Assembly (NCBI GenBank): GCA_025449115.1
Contig: JAHLKC010000056.1
Coordinates: 1 to 64,000 of the forward strand
DNA: 64,000 nucleotides
From: Chytridium lagenaria
Taxonomy: Eukaryota > Chytridiomycota > Chytridiomycetes > Chytridiales > Chytridiaceae
Reading direction: 5' to 3'
Position numbers and translations under genes: made by a program. The first letter of the stretch is position 1; each line of letters begins with the position of its first letter. The notes below the pieces were generated by a model that did no database searches, was not told where the DNA came from, and saw nothing but the letters and a program-made list of their open reading frames with translations. Below, one piece after another: positions 11,542-23,399 of this stretch.

Positions 11542-12866
11542 ATGAACCATACAGACGATCAAGGACCGTTTTTGATCCCGAGTTATGATGCGGGGTCGCA
11601 TTCTGTTGTGTTGAATTATGCGGATGAGGACAGGCGAGTTGGGGATGGAGGATGTTGTTTGAGAGGACTTGTGAGGTTATGAAGGAGGCGGTTGAAGGGG
11701 AAGACCCTGAATCGAATCCGCATCGTATTGGATACGCTCTTATCGGGTTGTGCTTCATAGCCCATGCTCCACGACCTATTGGTGGGAAACGATCACCAGG
11801 TTTTGTTGTTGCTCTCCAAAAAGTCGAGCGAGACGGTAAGACTTTTTTTGTTCCTTCCCATGTACCTCCCCATTCCTAATTTTTTTGGTGTTTGTTTTAA
11901 TGTTTTGTTTTGATAGATGAACTTGTCGAGCACCTTGTTGACTGGATATTGTCGTCGGCTTGTTTACCGCCAAAGACGGGGAGGGGATATCGAACGATAT
12001 CGCCGGGAGAGTGTTTGAGGTTTGTGGTGGGGAGATTGAATCAATTGTTGATGTGGAAGTGGATGGGACGGAGAGATGAGATTGATAATGCGCTTTTGAG
12101 GGGAATGACTCTGGCTGGGACTTTAAAGGATCATCGGTTATTGCCGCCTCACCTGAGGGATGGTGCGAGAGGTAGGGTTGATTTGCTTTAAAGTTTATGC
12201 TAGCAAAATGATGTATAAAGGTTTACAACGTACTTATATTATTCATTTCTGCAAAGGTGTGGTTGAAACACTCACATCATCAAGTAGTGAATCGACATGC
12301 GCGCTTCGTAAAAACAATGCACCACCAACACAAACATTCTCCAAAAAGTCATCACCATCATCAACAGCAACATCATCCGGCGTCAAGAGATCCAATTGCA
12401 ACTCCCCTCCACGCTCAAGATCATCCACAGATCAAAGCATCCACTCTCCACCCACTCGTCGTCTCTCATATGATCCTGTCCGCGATCTCTCCCCAAATGA
12501 AAGTCGAGAATCATCCATCTCATCAGGAAGATCTCACAGTCACGAAGACGTTGATGAACGACCATATAAGAAACCCAAATTCATGCCAGTGTCATCACGT
12601 ATGACTTGCATTCTGCTGCTACTTATCGCCCACAACAGTATTATAGCATGATGAGCGCGCCAACTGCGTACATGATTCCTCGCGGGTTCAGTGCTGCTCA
12701 AGCAATACCAACAACATCACGCAGCTATGAAGCCTTCCCACTGCGTGGTTTACCGAGCAGTCGGTTGGTAGCAGCAGTGATTGTGGTGGGAGTGTCACTA
12801 CAACCACACCACCCTTGCTGCAGGCATAATAATAATAGATATTTTATTATTTATTTACCTATATAA
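11542..12866 (+). CDS. Local paralogous family, copy 1 (function unknown)
   Basis: The most diverged of four related genes between 11.5 and 28.1 kb. The conserved core is recognisable: HRIGYALIGLCFIAHAPRP, then IGGKRSPGF, then TGRGYRTISPGECLRFVVG, then ALLRGMTLAGTLKDHRLLPP. An intron near 11835-11916 (GTAAGAC...TTGATAG) interrupts it, and a second intron leads into a Ser-rich tail (SSSSESTCALRKNNAPPTQ) that carries the basic patch PYKKPKF. The frame changes between NYADEDRR and ASWGWRMLFERTCE (about 11630), and again near 12600 before YDLHSAATYRPQQYYSMM. Both look like single-base indels. The core aligns with copies at 13.9, 21.8 and 26.5 kb. A nuclear role is possible from the basic tail, but this is inference. 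Confidence 0.55.
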
Positions 12867-13550
12867 TAAAGCAAAGAAATGAGGAATGAGGCTGGCTTGA
12901 GGCTGGCTCGAGCACCTTTTATTATTTATTTATTTTTATTTATACAAACAAATAAGCAAATAAAGAACGCACGGACGGAGAAATTAAAGTAATAAAGTAA
13001 ATTAATAAAAACATTTGTCAATTGCGGATAAATTAAATTCTGATATTTTATTTCTGTAAGGTACAATCATGTGACATGGCGTAGTGTGTAATACAAGTCC
13101 GCAGTATAAATAAAATAAAATAAATAAAATGAAATTCGATCCTCAGATTCAATGCTGCTGCAGATCGAGATCGCCCTGAGTATTCCTATGGGGGAGACGA
13201 GTGAATATTTTATTATTTTATTTTCCATCTTTTCTGATCACAACTCTAATTGAATATTTCTTTCTTTGAACATCCCCGTCTTGTAATTAGCGGGGCGATC
13301 CTTTTCTAAAAGGCTCTCTTTTTTCTTACCCCCAAAGACATCCACATCTTCTTCAGCAGGTCTCAAAGGGATCCTCCAACCACTCACATTCCATACCGGC
13401 CATATGGCTACCTGAACACTTTTTTTATTTCCAACATCCATCACTCACTCACTGCTCTGTCACTCATTCAACTTCACATCACATCACATCACACTGTTTA
13501 CCCCTCTTACCCACCTCTCAAACTATATCCGAGAGAGGTGAGCTTTAAAT

Positions 13551-13574
13551 GTTTGTTGTTGTTGTTGTTGTTGT
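13551..13574. repeat. (TTG)n microsatellite
   Basis: Eight consecutive TTG-type units in the leader region before family copy 2. Confidence 0.8.
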
Positions 13575-13871
13575 ATCCTGTGCATATGATGTATGGGGTG
13601 TCATATCAGGAATGGGCAGAAAGGATCTTCAATACTGTTTTCAAGGAAATCAAGACTCTCTTGAAGGGGTGTGAAGGAATGGAGCGAGGATGGTGCTGCA
13701 GGTGGCTACAGAGAAGAGTGGGGCGCCGCTGGAACATTCTCGATCAAAAATCACTAGACTGACCAGATATCCCATTTTAGGGGTGACAAACAAAATTAAC
13801 AACGAATCTGCGCACGCACCGAAACGTTAAACCCACGGGGGACACCTTTTTCTTGACAAAAAGGTGTCCTA

Positions 13872-15540
13872 ATGCTCTCAAACATTGCCAACTCTGGCCC
13901 CGCCATCATCCTCAACTATGACGCTGATCGCAAGATCATCCTTCTTCACGCACCTTCCCCTGAACAATCACGATGGACTCAACCACAGCTCGAAGAGCAC
14001 TGTATTCAAGTCTTTCGGATCGCCATGGACGATTGCGGCACCCATCACGATCGTCTCATCTATGCTTTAGCCGGTCGCATCTTCACTATTAATGCTCCAC
14101 GACCAATTGGTGGGAAAAAGAATCCCGGGTTCGCAGAATACTCGGGTTCAACAACTGCAGACTTGATGGCGTGGATTGTGGCAAAGGCTGCAGAGCCGCC
14201 TAATACTGGGAGAGGGAGGAAGAGAACGACGCCGGGAGAGGCATTGTCGTATGTTGTCGAGAATTTCAATGAGTTGATGGCCCTGCAACGGAATCGGAAC
14301 AAGGATGCGATGGATGATGTTATTTTGAAAGGCATGACGAAAGCTGGACATATCGAGAGGTCAGGGCGAATTGTCTTGCCACAGTATTTGAGGGAGGATG
14401 GGAACTGTAAGTCTTTCCGTCAAACGATTTCAACCTTTTTTTTTTGCCCACGCCATAAATTGTATACAGTTGTTCCCACCTTTTCGTCTCCAACGACGCT
14501 TACTCCTAGATCACCTTTCATCTGCACCATCACTGCACCTTTTCCGTATCCATTTTCCACACATTATATATTACAAACACTTTTACCATCTTTTACCTTT
14601 AAATTCTTGTGCGAGTGAAGGTGTCTCAAGCTTGTCCAAAATAGCACGAGCTTCACCGATCAACGCCCTCTCCGCCGATCCCATCGATCCAATTTAACAT
14701 TTTTCTCTTTTTTGCTTTACAGCACCCGGCGATGACGCCGAGTCTGGTTTATCCCCTGAAGAACCCGGCTCACTCCGTACGCCCCATTCCTCTTCCTCAT
14801 CTAACCTCAACCCAGCGTCTCAAGCCGGTTCAGATGCAGACACACCCGAAACAACAGCAGGTATGGTTTTTAGACAGTGTGGTGGTAACAATCAAGATGA
14901 GGATTTGAATAAAACGTTGAACAATGAGATGGTGAATGTGGATGAGCAGGTTGATTTGAGTAGGGAGACTGTGAGAACAGGTACTCTTTTTGTTAACTTT
15001 GTGTGAACGCTGACTCCAATTCTTTCTTTCTTGGTTAAGATGACGATGACCGGTTTAGAGAGATGAGGGGTGAACTTCAGACGATAGGTGTGGAGCGGTG
15101 AGTCATGATATTGCAATTGCGTTTTTGCTTAACGTCATATCAAGTCGACATGAACACAGCGTTGACGCAAGTGTTGACCATCATCACTTGATACAGGTAT
15201 GCCCTGTCCATCTTCTTGTCACCTCTACACTCTGCACCCTTTTCGTATCTCACTCATGACGCTTAACCCTTCTACAGATGATGACGACCGCTTTAAAGGA
15301 TTGCGGGGAGAGTCTCGCAAGGCTCCACCAACCGGTATGCCACACTGCATCCATAGATCTTTTGTGTCTAACTCTGATTCGCATCCAGCACACGTGAATC
15401 CGGCAACGACCGATCTGACCACCATCTCGCGGAAGGCAAACGACATCGTCAGTCACCATCTCCATAGACCACCCTTACTCTCATTACTTTCAATTGGGGG
15501 GGGGAGGCACTCTTTTGCCTGCTTCCCAACAAGCGTCTAA
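13872..15540 (+). CDS. Local paralogous family, copy 2 (function unknown)
   Basis: Exon 1 (13872-14406) encodes the family domain intact: GPAIILNYDADRKIILLHAP, SRWTQPQLEEHC, RLIYALAGRIFTINAPRPIG, GKKNPGF, TGRGRKRTTPGEALSYVVE and LKGMTKAGHIERSGRIVLPQ. The donor GTAAGTC at 14407 leads to an acceptor at about 14721. Downstream exons give a disordered acidic/Ser tail (PGDDAESGLSPEEPGSLRT). Two short exons are related to each other, DDDDRFREMRGE near 15045 and DDDDRFKGLRGES near 15285, indicating an internal exon duplication. The 3' end is not certain. No known catalytic motif is seen. The start matches copy 3 (ML-S-x-I-x-N-x-GPAII). Confidence 0.65.
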
Positions 15541-16489
15541 ACATTCTGTTTTGAGTGATTCGGATGTTGATGGCATGATGTGTTCGATCACGGCCTGTTT
15601 TTTTTTGTTTTAGTTTAAACTCTTTTTATTTTCTTTCTTTCGTAGTCCAACTGTCTTTTCTTCTTCCTATCCTTTCATTTTTTTTTTTTTTTTCTGTCTC
15701 CTCTAACACTGTCTTGGTGCTTTTTTTTCTTAACTCTCTCTTCTCCTTCCTTCCTTCCATATTTATCGCGCACCATACCGGGATATCACTACCCTCCCGC
15801 CCTTCCAACCCCCTATTTAAGCCTTAAAAACTCTCACTCTAAACCAATTCCATCCCGTCACCGCAAGTCTCCCAAATCCCCACCGCGTACAAGGCGCGTC
15901 GAAACAAAAAAAAGGTTTGCTCCATCAAACAATAAGAAATCTAACCCCCTTACAGCTCTGAATTGAGTAGAACAACACCCCCGCGAAAGTTTTTAAAAAA
16001 AGTCAACAAAAAAAAAAAAAAAGACAACTACTCTAACAAGACATCTATTCGTTGTTTCCTTACTTTCATTGTCCATATTTGTAGCCCTTTTTTTTGTAAC
16101 ATATTCTCTCAGACATTATTGTCAACGATTTTTTTTTGTAACAACAAACGAGACATTACCACCCCGTTAAGATAATCATACATCAACACTATACCTGTAT
16201 CTACCTATATACCTAAACCTCCTCTTCTTCAATACATCACCAACTTCCTTCCTCTCTTCTCCAACCGTCGACCAATATACCTTGAGATATCCACTTAAAA
16301 CTCCATCTATATCCTTCATCACCCATTCCACCCTTCATAAAGCAGAACAACATCCACCATCTTCCATACCACCTTCATAACAAACCCCTTTCACACGTTC
16401 ACCGTTCATAACGATGGGGAAAATACAACCCAATGATCACTTCCCTCACAGCTTCTTCGACTTCTTCCTTGTACACATCCTACCGAAAC

Positions 16490-17205
16490 CGAGCCCCGCC
16501 TCCCTCCGAATTCACTCGATGCAGATATCGTTGGTGAGTCCATCGGCTGCACCATGACATATCGTTATCATTCCTCCTGAATTGCTTCGACTTCCTTTTA
16601 CACCTTAATGAAAAAGACGCCCCATCGAAGTCAGTTGAATGGAGATCGTTGGTGATTCCATCGACGTGCCTATGATATATGCGTTCGAATGGCAATGGGA
16701 ACAAAGAGTCTGCATCAAGTTCATCGGAGGGAAGAGAATACCTTCACCTCTTCTGTTAAAGTGGCTTGAATGACATCGCTCCTGAGCATTTCGTCCCAGA
16801 TTCTTCAAGACGTCCTTCTATACATCCTACCGGAAAAAGGCCTCCTTTCGAGTTCAGTTGAAATGGAGATATCGTTGGTGATTCCATCGGCGTGCCTATG
16901 ATATATGCGTTCGAATGGCAACGGGAAAAGAGTCAGCATAAAGCTTCAGAGGGGGAGGGATTACCTTCACCTCTTCTATTAAAGTGGCTTGAATGACATC
17001 GCTCCTAAGCATTTCGTCCCAGATTCTTCAAGACGTCCTTCTATACATCGTACCGAAAAAGGCCTCCCTTCGAGTTCGGTTGAAATGGAGATCGTTGGTG
17101 ATTCCATCGACGTGCCTATGATATATGCGTTCGAATGTCGATGGGAACAAGAGCTGCAAAAAGGTCAGCATAAAGTTTCGGGGGGGATGGGATACCTTCG
17201 ATTAT
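16490..17205. repeat. About 220-bp tandem repeats
   Basis: Three good copies plus one degenerate copy. Each contains TTGGTGATTCCATCG, then TATGATATATGCGTTCGAAT; this second block falls at 16671, 16897 and 17117, so the period is 226 then 220 bp. Copies 2 and 3 also share CATTTCGTCCCAGATTCTTC. Only the last copy keeps a 72-codon frame open; the others are broken by small indels. It may be a repeated exon or a non-coding satellite. Confidence 0.85.
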
Positions 17206-17520
17206 GAGCTGGAAAATGACATTGCCCAAGGGATTGACCTGATAGATGACAGGGAACTATCTTTGGTGCGTATCATCGTTTAAGGTCATACCTCTCACCC
17301 GCATTACAGGTTTTCGGAGAAACCCGTTATTTTTCGTAATCGATTCTGTTAAGGCGGTATGACCGGTATGAAGGTATGGAGTTCGTCGTCTTCGAGGGGC
17401 AAAGGTTCCGAATTTTTCGCTACTGGTTTTTGCTTAAAGGTTGGTTGCTGATGCTTTGAAAGGTTGTAATCATCGTCTTATATGATACCTTGTCTCTCTA
17501 GACCACAACTGTATATCGAG

Positions 17521-17860
17521 TGAAATGATATATCGTGTTCCAAGATGGTAGCGGTAAATTCGACGATGTAGTTTTCCACGCCTTGAATAATGTGAGAGGA
17601 TTTCTTGGTTTATCTGCATTTCGATGATTGTAGGTGCATGGACGAATTGAGGATGCCGAGATATGGGTGTTGCATTTTGGTCTCAAAATTCCAAGATGGC
17701 GTTGGTAGATTCGAGAAGCTTTTGTAAGGTATTGTCTTGAAATAACGTGAGAGAATTTCTTGGTCTATCTGCTGCTTTCCGATAATGCCATAATGTAGGT
17801 GCGTCGATAGGTATTTGAGGATGCCGAGATGTGAGGGTTGTATGTTTGGCGCTTTAGTGA
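17521..17860. repeat. Two-copy 151-bp direct repeat
   Basis: TTCCAAGATGG followed about 45 bp later by AATTTCTTGGT or GGATTTCTTGGT starts at 17538 and again at 17689. Later shared blocks are GAGGATGCCGAGAT and GGTGTTG/GGGTTGT. On the minus strand the copies give similar peptides (LPLPSWN and LPTPSWN), so they may derive from a duplicated exon. Confidence 0.75.
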
Positions 17861-18058
17861 TTCGATTTTGAGACCAAGATATCTTTCTTACTTTGTCGTT
17901 CTTTCTCAAGCCAAAAGAACCTCCCGTATAGATCTTTTTTAAAGCAACGATATTCTGTGTTTTGACGATCTGCTTTAAGGAGCCAGGATGCCCCGGGATC
18001 TTCGTTATTGGTTCTTTTCAAAAGATAGCCTTGACCACCTCGTCAAATTGTTTAGAGC

Positions 18059-18240
18059 GAAAGCGAGGCCGTAATGTCGTTGTTCTTTTCAAGGCCAATC
18101 GACGACTGAATCGACCAACTCAATAGAGTTCGCAAGAGTTTTCGAGCCTCCGTACATTGAGGAAGAGCAGACCCTAAAACGTTAGATGATATTTTTACAC
18201 AAAACAAGACCAGGCCTACCATTCGATCAACCACACACCT
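18059..18240 (-). CDS. Possible unrecognised coding exons
   Basis: A convincing short intron on the minus strand (GTAGGCC...CGTTTTAG, about 18175-18220) joins LRCVVDRM to GSALPQCTEARKLLRTLLSW, ending SLSL-stop near 18058. Upstream frame continuity is not clear, so the gene start is not assigned. Part of the neighbouring sequence (18300-18400) recurs at 23.5 kb. Confidence 0.3.
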
Positions 18241-19008
18241 CAACGCACTTTTCTTCTATACCGTCAACCCCTCCGAAATCCTTGCCATGCCTTCCGATCT
18301 CTCTGCTGTTCCAGCATTTGCGCCTTCAACAACGGTGACTGAACCTCGATGATTTTCTGGATGAACAGGTGATGTGACACGGCTTGTCACCGATCCTTCT
18401 TTGATGAAATTATTCGGGTCATCAGTCGAGGTGTAAGATGAAGATGGTGAAAGACGATAAAGGATCCTGGTGAAGCGTATGCGGATGTAGGGAGATGCGT
18501 TAAACAGAACCCATCAACGGTTTTTGTATCATATGTGTCGACGTGAAAAATGATTTTAAAGTGATAATTGATTTATTGTACAAATGTTATTTTATTTATC
18601 TTATTTAAAGGAAAACACGTTAAAGGATACGCGAGGAGAGAACGAGGAGAGAATTACGAGAATACCAACCATACCGTCATTATAAATAAAATGGTTTTGA
18701 GGCTATTTTAATCGTAGATCTTCATCCTTTGGCACGATAATTTATAACGTCCACCTGCTCAATGGTCGAAGTCCAATAAAAGACTTATAAGACTCTCTCA
18801 ATTTCGTCACTCGCCGCAGAGCTGTAGACGTCCATCCTTTCTTCATAATGCAGAATGCCGGTGAACTCGGTTAATCGCTAATGACCGGCGCGATCTGTCC
18901 CATATATCATTGACTCTACATTCCTATTGCTCTTCTGTCTCACCGTTGGCTAGAGCATAAACAACTGCGAAAGGCTTTCTAAACCACGACATATCACAGC
19001 GGCAATTT

Positions 19009-19472
19009 TCAAGGGTGGTATACGCAGGAGATAAGATCCCAAAAGCTGATAAACAATGTTAATATGAGATTAGAAAATGGAAACTCCAAAATATCCCTCG
19101 ATGACCTTGACAAAATAACGTTCTGATCTGTTTGATGCTTGATTTCGGTTTCAGCAAATCGCTTCTCCATGTCATAGTCGACATGAATTGTCTCATACCA
19201 CCTTCCTGTCACATCAACGGAAATGCAGATGACCGACAAATCTTGAATAAAGAGCAATCAGAATCAGTGCATCCGTTTTCCAATGATGCTGCTGCATGAA
19301 GGCCACATATTAAGACTGGGAGGCAGGATATGAGGTTGTAAACGACTTTGAAATGGATATGCGGATGACTAATTAGCAAATGTATGATACTCACCACAAT
19401 AATCGACTTGTTCTGTATTGACTTGCTTCCATCCATAACACAGTTTCTTCTAGAAATCTTGGATAAACTCAT
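19009..19472 (-). CDS. Unrecognised small gene with a decayed second copy at 24.5 kb
   Basis: An ATG at 19472 opens MSLSKISRRNCVMDGSKSIQ, with a GTGAGTATC donor near 19398. A later exon after a CTTTATTCAAG acceptor encodes LSVICISVDVTGRWYETIHV then EKRFAETEIKHQTDQ. The segment 24478-24560 encodes the related LSVAFCVSVDVTARSYETI. The length difference between the copies is a multiple of three at that point, which supports past coding. Exon phases do not join cleanly here. Function unknown. Confidence 0.35.
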
Positions 19473-20324
19473 CTCAAGAGGTAGAACCTATACATCCAAA
19501 CTTTATGGAAACACCACCGGATCCTCCGTACGAAATAACCTGAAAAGAGTATTTAACTACAACGAGACATCTCAACTTTGCGCATCACCAGTGTGTATTA
19601 AACCCAGGATCGGCTTCGCAGTTGTGGACCATCAAGAACTTCCAGACTTACCTTCTCCAAAACTTTACTTACCATCAAAGCTTATCTCCGATCCGACGAA
19701 GGACTTTAGCTCTCAACCAAAGAATCAATAGACGAGATCATATATCTTCAGCATCTTGCCAAAAACCACTATCAAGGGGCTTGAGATTTGATGATAGTGA
19801 TGGTTCGAGGAGCTTGAAGAAAAAACCGGTCACAGATGAATTTCAAGGCGAACATTTGAAGACACGAAAACCTTGGAAACGCATTCTACGCCTTTTTGAG
19901 ACGCATTCTACGTTATAAAGAGGGAACTTTCCATCGATGGGGTTTTCCAAAGATGGCGACGCTTTTTAAGTAGTGCGTTTTTTTTTCGCCTTGGTACGCT
20001 CTCTCATTGCATTTTTCTTTCGATGGTGAAAGCTTGTGGAAAGAATTTACTGAGACTCTAGATGTCGGACTTTGCATCTTTTAATTTACATTCCAAGTCT
20101 AGTTCGGTAGTCAGTGAATTGCAGTCAAGTTGAATTTCAATCGTCAGAGTGAGCGGTAAGCATACCTCTTTTTATCAATTCCATGATCACAAACTATTAT
20201 GGCATTTTTGACCAAGCTTAGTTGCAACGCTATGGATGATCTCGTCTCCTCATATTCTTATCAAAGGTTATAAGGCACTCCTTTCTCTTAACCCCAACAT
20301 TCGTTTTTTACCCATCTTGAAATT

Positions 20325-20963
20325 ATGGAAGCTTTAGAAAACTCTCGCGAGAGCTGCCCCAACATTCTCTTCAAGCACGGGCCACGCAACCATTTGGTAT
20401 ACATTGCACTGGCAACAGCGAGATTCGAGCCCCAAGCATTTTTCCTTCACAGAATTTTTTTTCTCTTATTTTTAGTGACCACCCTTTTGGCTTTCAACAA
20501 GTGTGTGGATCATGAAGGAAGGCGGAGTATCCGTGGTGGTTTGATGGCATGCGGCTTTTTTTGCTTTTGGAGGCATTGTAGACTATGTATTGAGGTGAAA
20601 GTATTTCGAAGGAGCGGACGGTCTCGGAGAAGCGATTTGGGGATGAAGGGTGTGGATTACCGAGTGGATGGGTATTTTCTCCTTTTTCTCAGATTCGATA
20701 CTCAAGATACTTTGGGGGGGTACGTTGTATGCGTTCTGATTTATGAGGCCTCGTATGCGTTAAAGAGTAGGAGAAACAAATTGCAATGCTCGGTCAGGGA
20801 TTTTGTTGTATGTTCTCTTATCTTTACTGAACCATATGTTTTTCTGTTTTGGTTCACTCGTTTTTATGTGGGGTTTGCTACGTGGGATGTCGGGTTGAGT
20901 ATTCGTGCTTTTGAGAAAGTGGATTGTCGCGGGATCAAATACAGAAGATATTTAAGGATTTAA
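20325..20963 (+). CDS. Possible 212-codon ORF, unrecognised
   Basis: An uninterrupted ATG-to-TAA frame with a hydrophobic stretch near residues 43-56 (IFFLLFLVTTLLAF) and Cys/Arg-rich remainder. No intron, motif or paralog supports it, and its composition differs from neighbouring genes. It may be chance. Confidence 0.2.
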   Translation: MEALENSRESCPNILFKHGPRNHLVYIALATARFEPQAFFLHRIFFLLFLVTTLLAFNKCVDHEGRRSIRGGLMACGFFCFWRHCRLCIEVKVFRRSGRSRRSDLGMKGVDYRVDGYFLLFLRFDTQDTLGGYVVCVLIYEASYALKSRRNKLQCSVRDFVVCSLIFTEPYVFLFWFTRFYVGFATWDVGLSIRAFEKVDCRGIKYRRYLRI

Positions 20964-21837
20964 GGATACGACGGGAAGATCTGCTGCTTAAAAATGGGGG
21001 AGCGACAGTGACAATGATGCTTAACTGGATATGCAGTCGTGATTAGAAAACTATTATGTCGGACTTTACATGCTATGACATTAGATGAAAGAAAGCTTCA
21101 GCTTTAGTATAGAAGGAGTAGTGAGAGCAAAGAAAAAGGATACTTGATACCGCAAAAGATATTGTGAACGTTATTTGTTTATTTATTATTCATTTGAACA
21201 GTGGAACTATCGAAATGCGAAGTATAGAAGACTATGATGATGATATATCAATAAAGACATGTTTGAGAATGAAATATTGATCAAAATTAGAGACAGATCT
21301 GAGATGATAAATGTTTGAAGCAAAAATTAGGGGGATAAGTTTAACGGGGGGTAAGTTGTTTTGTTGTTAGAATTAAAAGGATAAGTTTGGTTACAAGTGA
21401 ATATAAACGACAGCAAATGCCTTTTCTCCAAAATGGCATCAGGGATAAAAACAGTCTCTCACCCAGTCTCAAACCTTTATCAGCCAAAACTTGGTTCTGA
21501 GATAGAATGGCCTACTTCAAATGTCTTATCTGGCAAAGTCGAATATCAACCAGCGCGTGTAAGCAAACTTGGATTGATCTCCGTCGACCCGACGGTTTGA
21601 TGTATCCGGGTTAAATAAGGCACGGCTTCGGGTACTTAACACGGCGTTAAAGTTTTGAGTATCCAAACGCAAGCCAATGTCCTGTACTGCTACCGCCTAT
21701 AAACCACCCACATAGATGGTGTTCTCCTCAATTCACTCATTAGCACTTCATCATTGCAAATTTTAGCGATACCTCTCATCCTCAACGCTCCTCATTTAAT
21801 GACAAGCATCCCATAGAATGACAGAAAAATTCCAACC

Positions 21838-23276
21838 ATGCTCTCTGAAATAAAAAACGCCGGACCAGCCATAATTCTCCACTACAACACCATCCAAGAG
21901 ACCATCACCATTCACAGTCCTTCATCAACTCAATCAAGATGGTCAAAAAGAGAACTGTGCGATCATTGCAAGCAAACCCTATACACAGCTTTCAAAGATC
22001 TCCCCACGCATCCCGATAGATTCATCTACGCTCTAGCCGGGAAATTATTCCACCATGATGCTCCGCTTCCGTTTGGGGGGAAGAGGAATCCCGGGTTCTT
22101 TCAATACGCAGGGGAAAATAGTGAGGATCTCCTGCATTGGATTATTGAGAAGGCGACAGATCCTCCGGGAACCGGGAGAGGAAAGAAAAGAGCAGCACCG
22201 GGTGAGGCTTTGAGAGCGGTCGTTCAGTATGTGAATGATGCTATGGCGATGTATCGGAGAAAATCGAAGGATGAGATGGATGAAGCCGTTTTAAGAGGAA
22301 TGTCGCGTGCAGGACACCTTGAGAATAAGGGTAAAATCACACTGCCGAAATACTTGAGAGAAAGCGAATACGGTCAGTAGCTGTACTATTAAAGTTTTTT
22401 AAAATTAGTTAGTAATCGTGTTCTTTTAATTTTTCCTTATTGATATCACACAATAATACCTTTTTGACATATTCCGTGTTAAAGATTCTTGCTCAGACAG
22501 TAAGAAAAGCCAAACGCCAGAATTCCATTCATTGTCAAATCCATCCGGAAAACCGAAGAAATCGTCCCCGTCCGCAGGTTTGACGATGCTATACTCTAGA
22601 CCGAAATAATCTAACTTTCAATTAGCCTTCGAGTCGCCGTCGAGCACAATGCAGGCTCTTTCAACGGCAGTAAAAGGATTTTCCACTTCATCCACTGACC
22701 GAGAAGTAAATACTTCTGGGCAACATCTCTCCGATAGGAGGGCATCTACGTGAGTTGCTTTTCACAGTAGTGGTCGAAAAACAGTCCAATAGTCACGAGC
22801 CTGACGTTTTATTCGCAGGTCCACAGCATTTGGCAATATTCCGACCGAAAAATCATCGACGGCAGTGTGTGTATATGCGTCCCTCACAGATAAAAGGCTA
22901 CTCAAGAAGAGTTTTACGATGAAAAGACGACCACGTGAGTTTCTGGTTAATGGTTCTCAGTAATAACTACTGCAATCACAGATCGACATTTATCAAACGA
23001 GTGCGGAGCCATCCGGAATCCGTAAATCCAAATCACTCTTATCGTGAAGAGCTTGCAGGGTGAGTCAATTTTCAGTCATTACGTTCATGATCGAAACGCT
23101 TTCTTCAAACTCACGAATTAATATATAAAAATCGATACAGAAGCATCCAGCATGCATCCTCACAAGAATTCATAGTGCCGCTGCAAAGCGCCGCCAGAAA
23201 GCATTCTGAGGTCGATGAGACAAGAGGGCCACAAGGTCGAAAGGCGCACAAACGGCTGAAGCAAGACGAAGTTTAA
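21838..23276 (+). CDS. Local paralogous family, copy 3 (best preserved)
   Basis: Exon 1 encodes the full domain: GPAIILHYNTIQETITIHSP, SRWSKRELCDHCKQTL, RFIYALAGKLFHHDAPLPFG, GKRNPGFFQYAGENSEDLLH, TGRGKKRAAPGEALRAVVQY and LRGMSRAGHLENKGKITLPK. After a GTCAGT donor near 22372, several small exons (including SKKSQTPEFHSL and SGKPKKSSPSAG) form a Ser/Pro-rich tail. It ends in the basic sequence RKAHKRLKQDEV with stop TAA 23274-23276. The alternating Trp, RxxYALAG, GGKRNPGF and GRGKKR blocks are shared by all four copies. The basic tail resembles a nuclear localisation signal. I know no named domain with this pattern. Confidence 0.65.
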
Positions 23277-23399
23277 ATACTATCGTATGAACGGATTTCC
23301 GCAAAACTCATACAAGTGTCTAATATGGTCGTGTTAAATGGTTGATACTTTTAATATATTGCCCGTTCACGATAACTTGAGTAAGCCAAGGTGTTTAAC

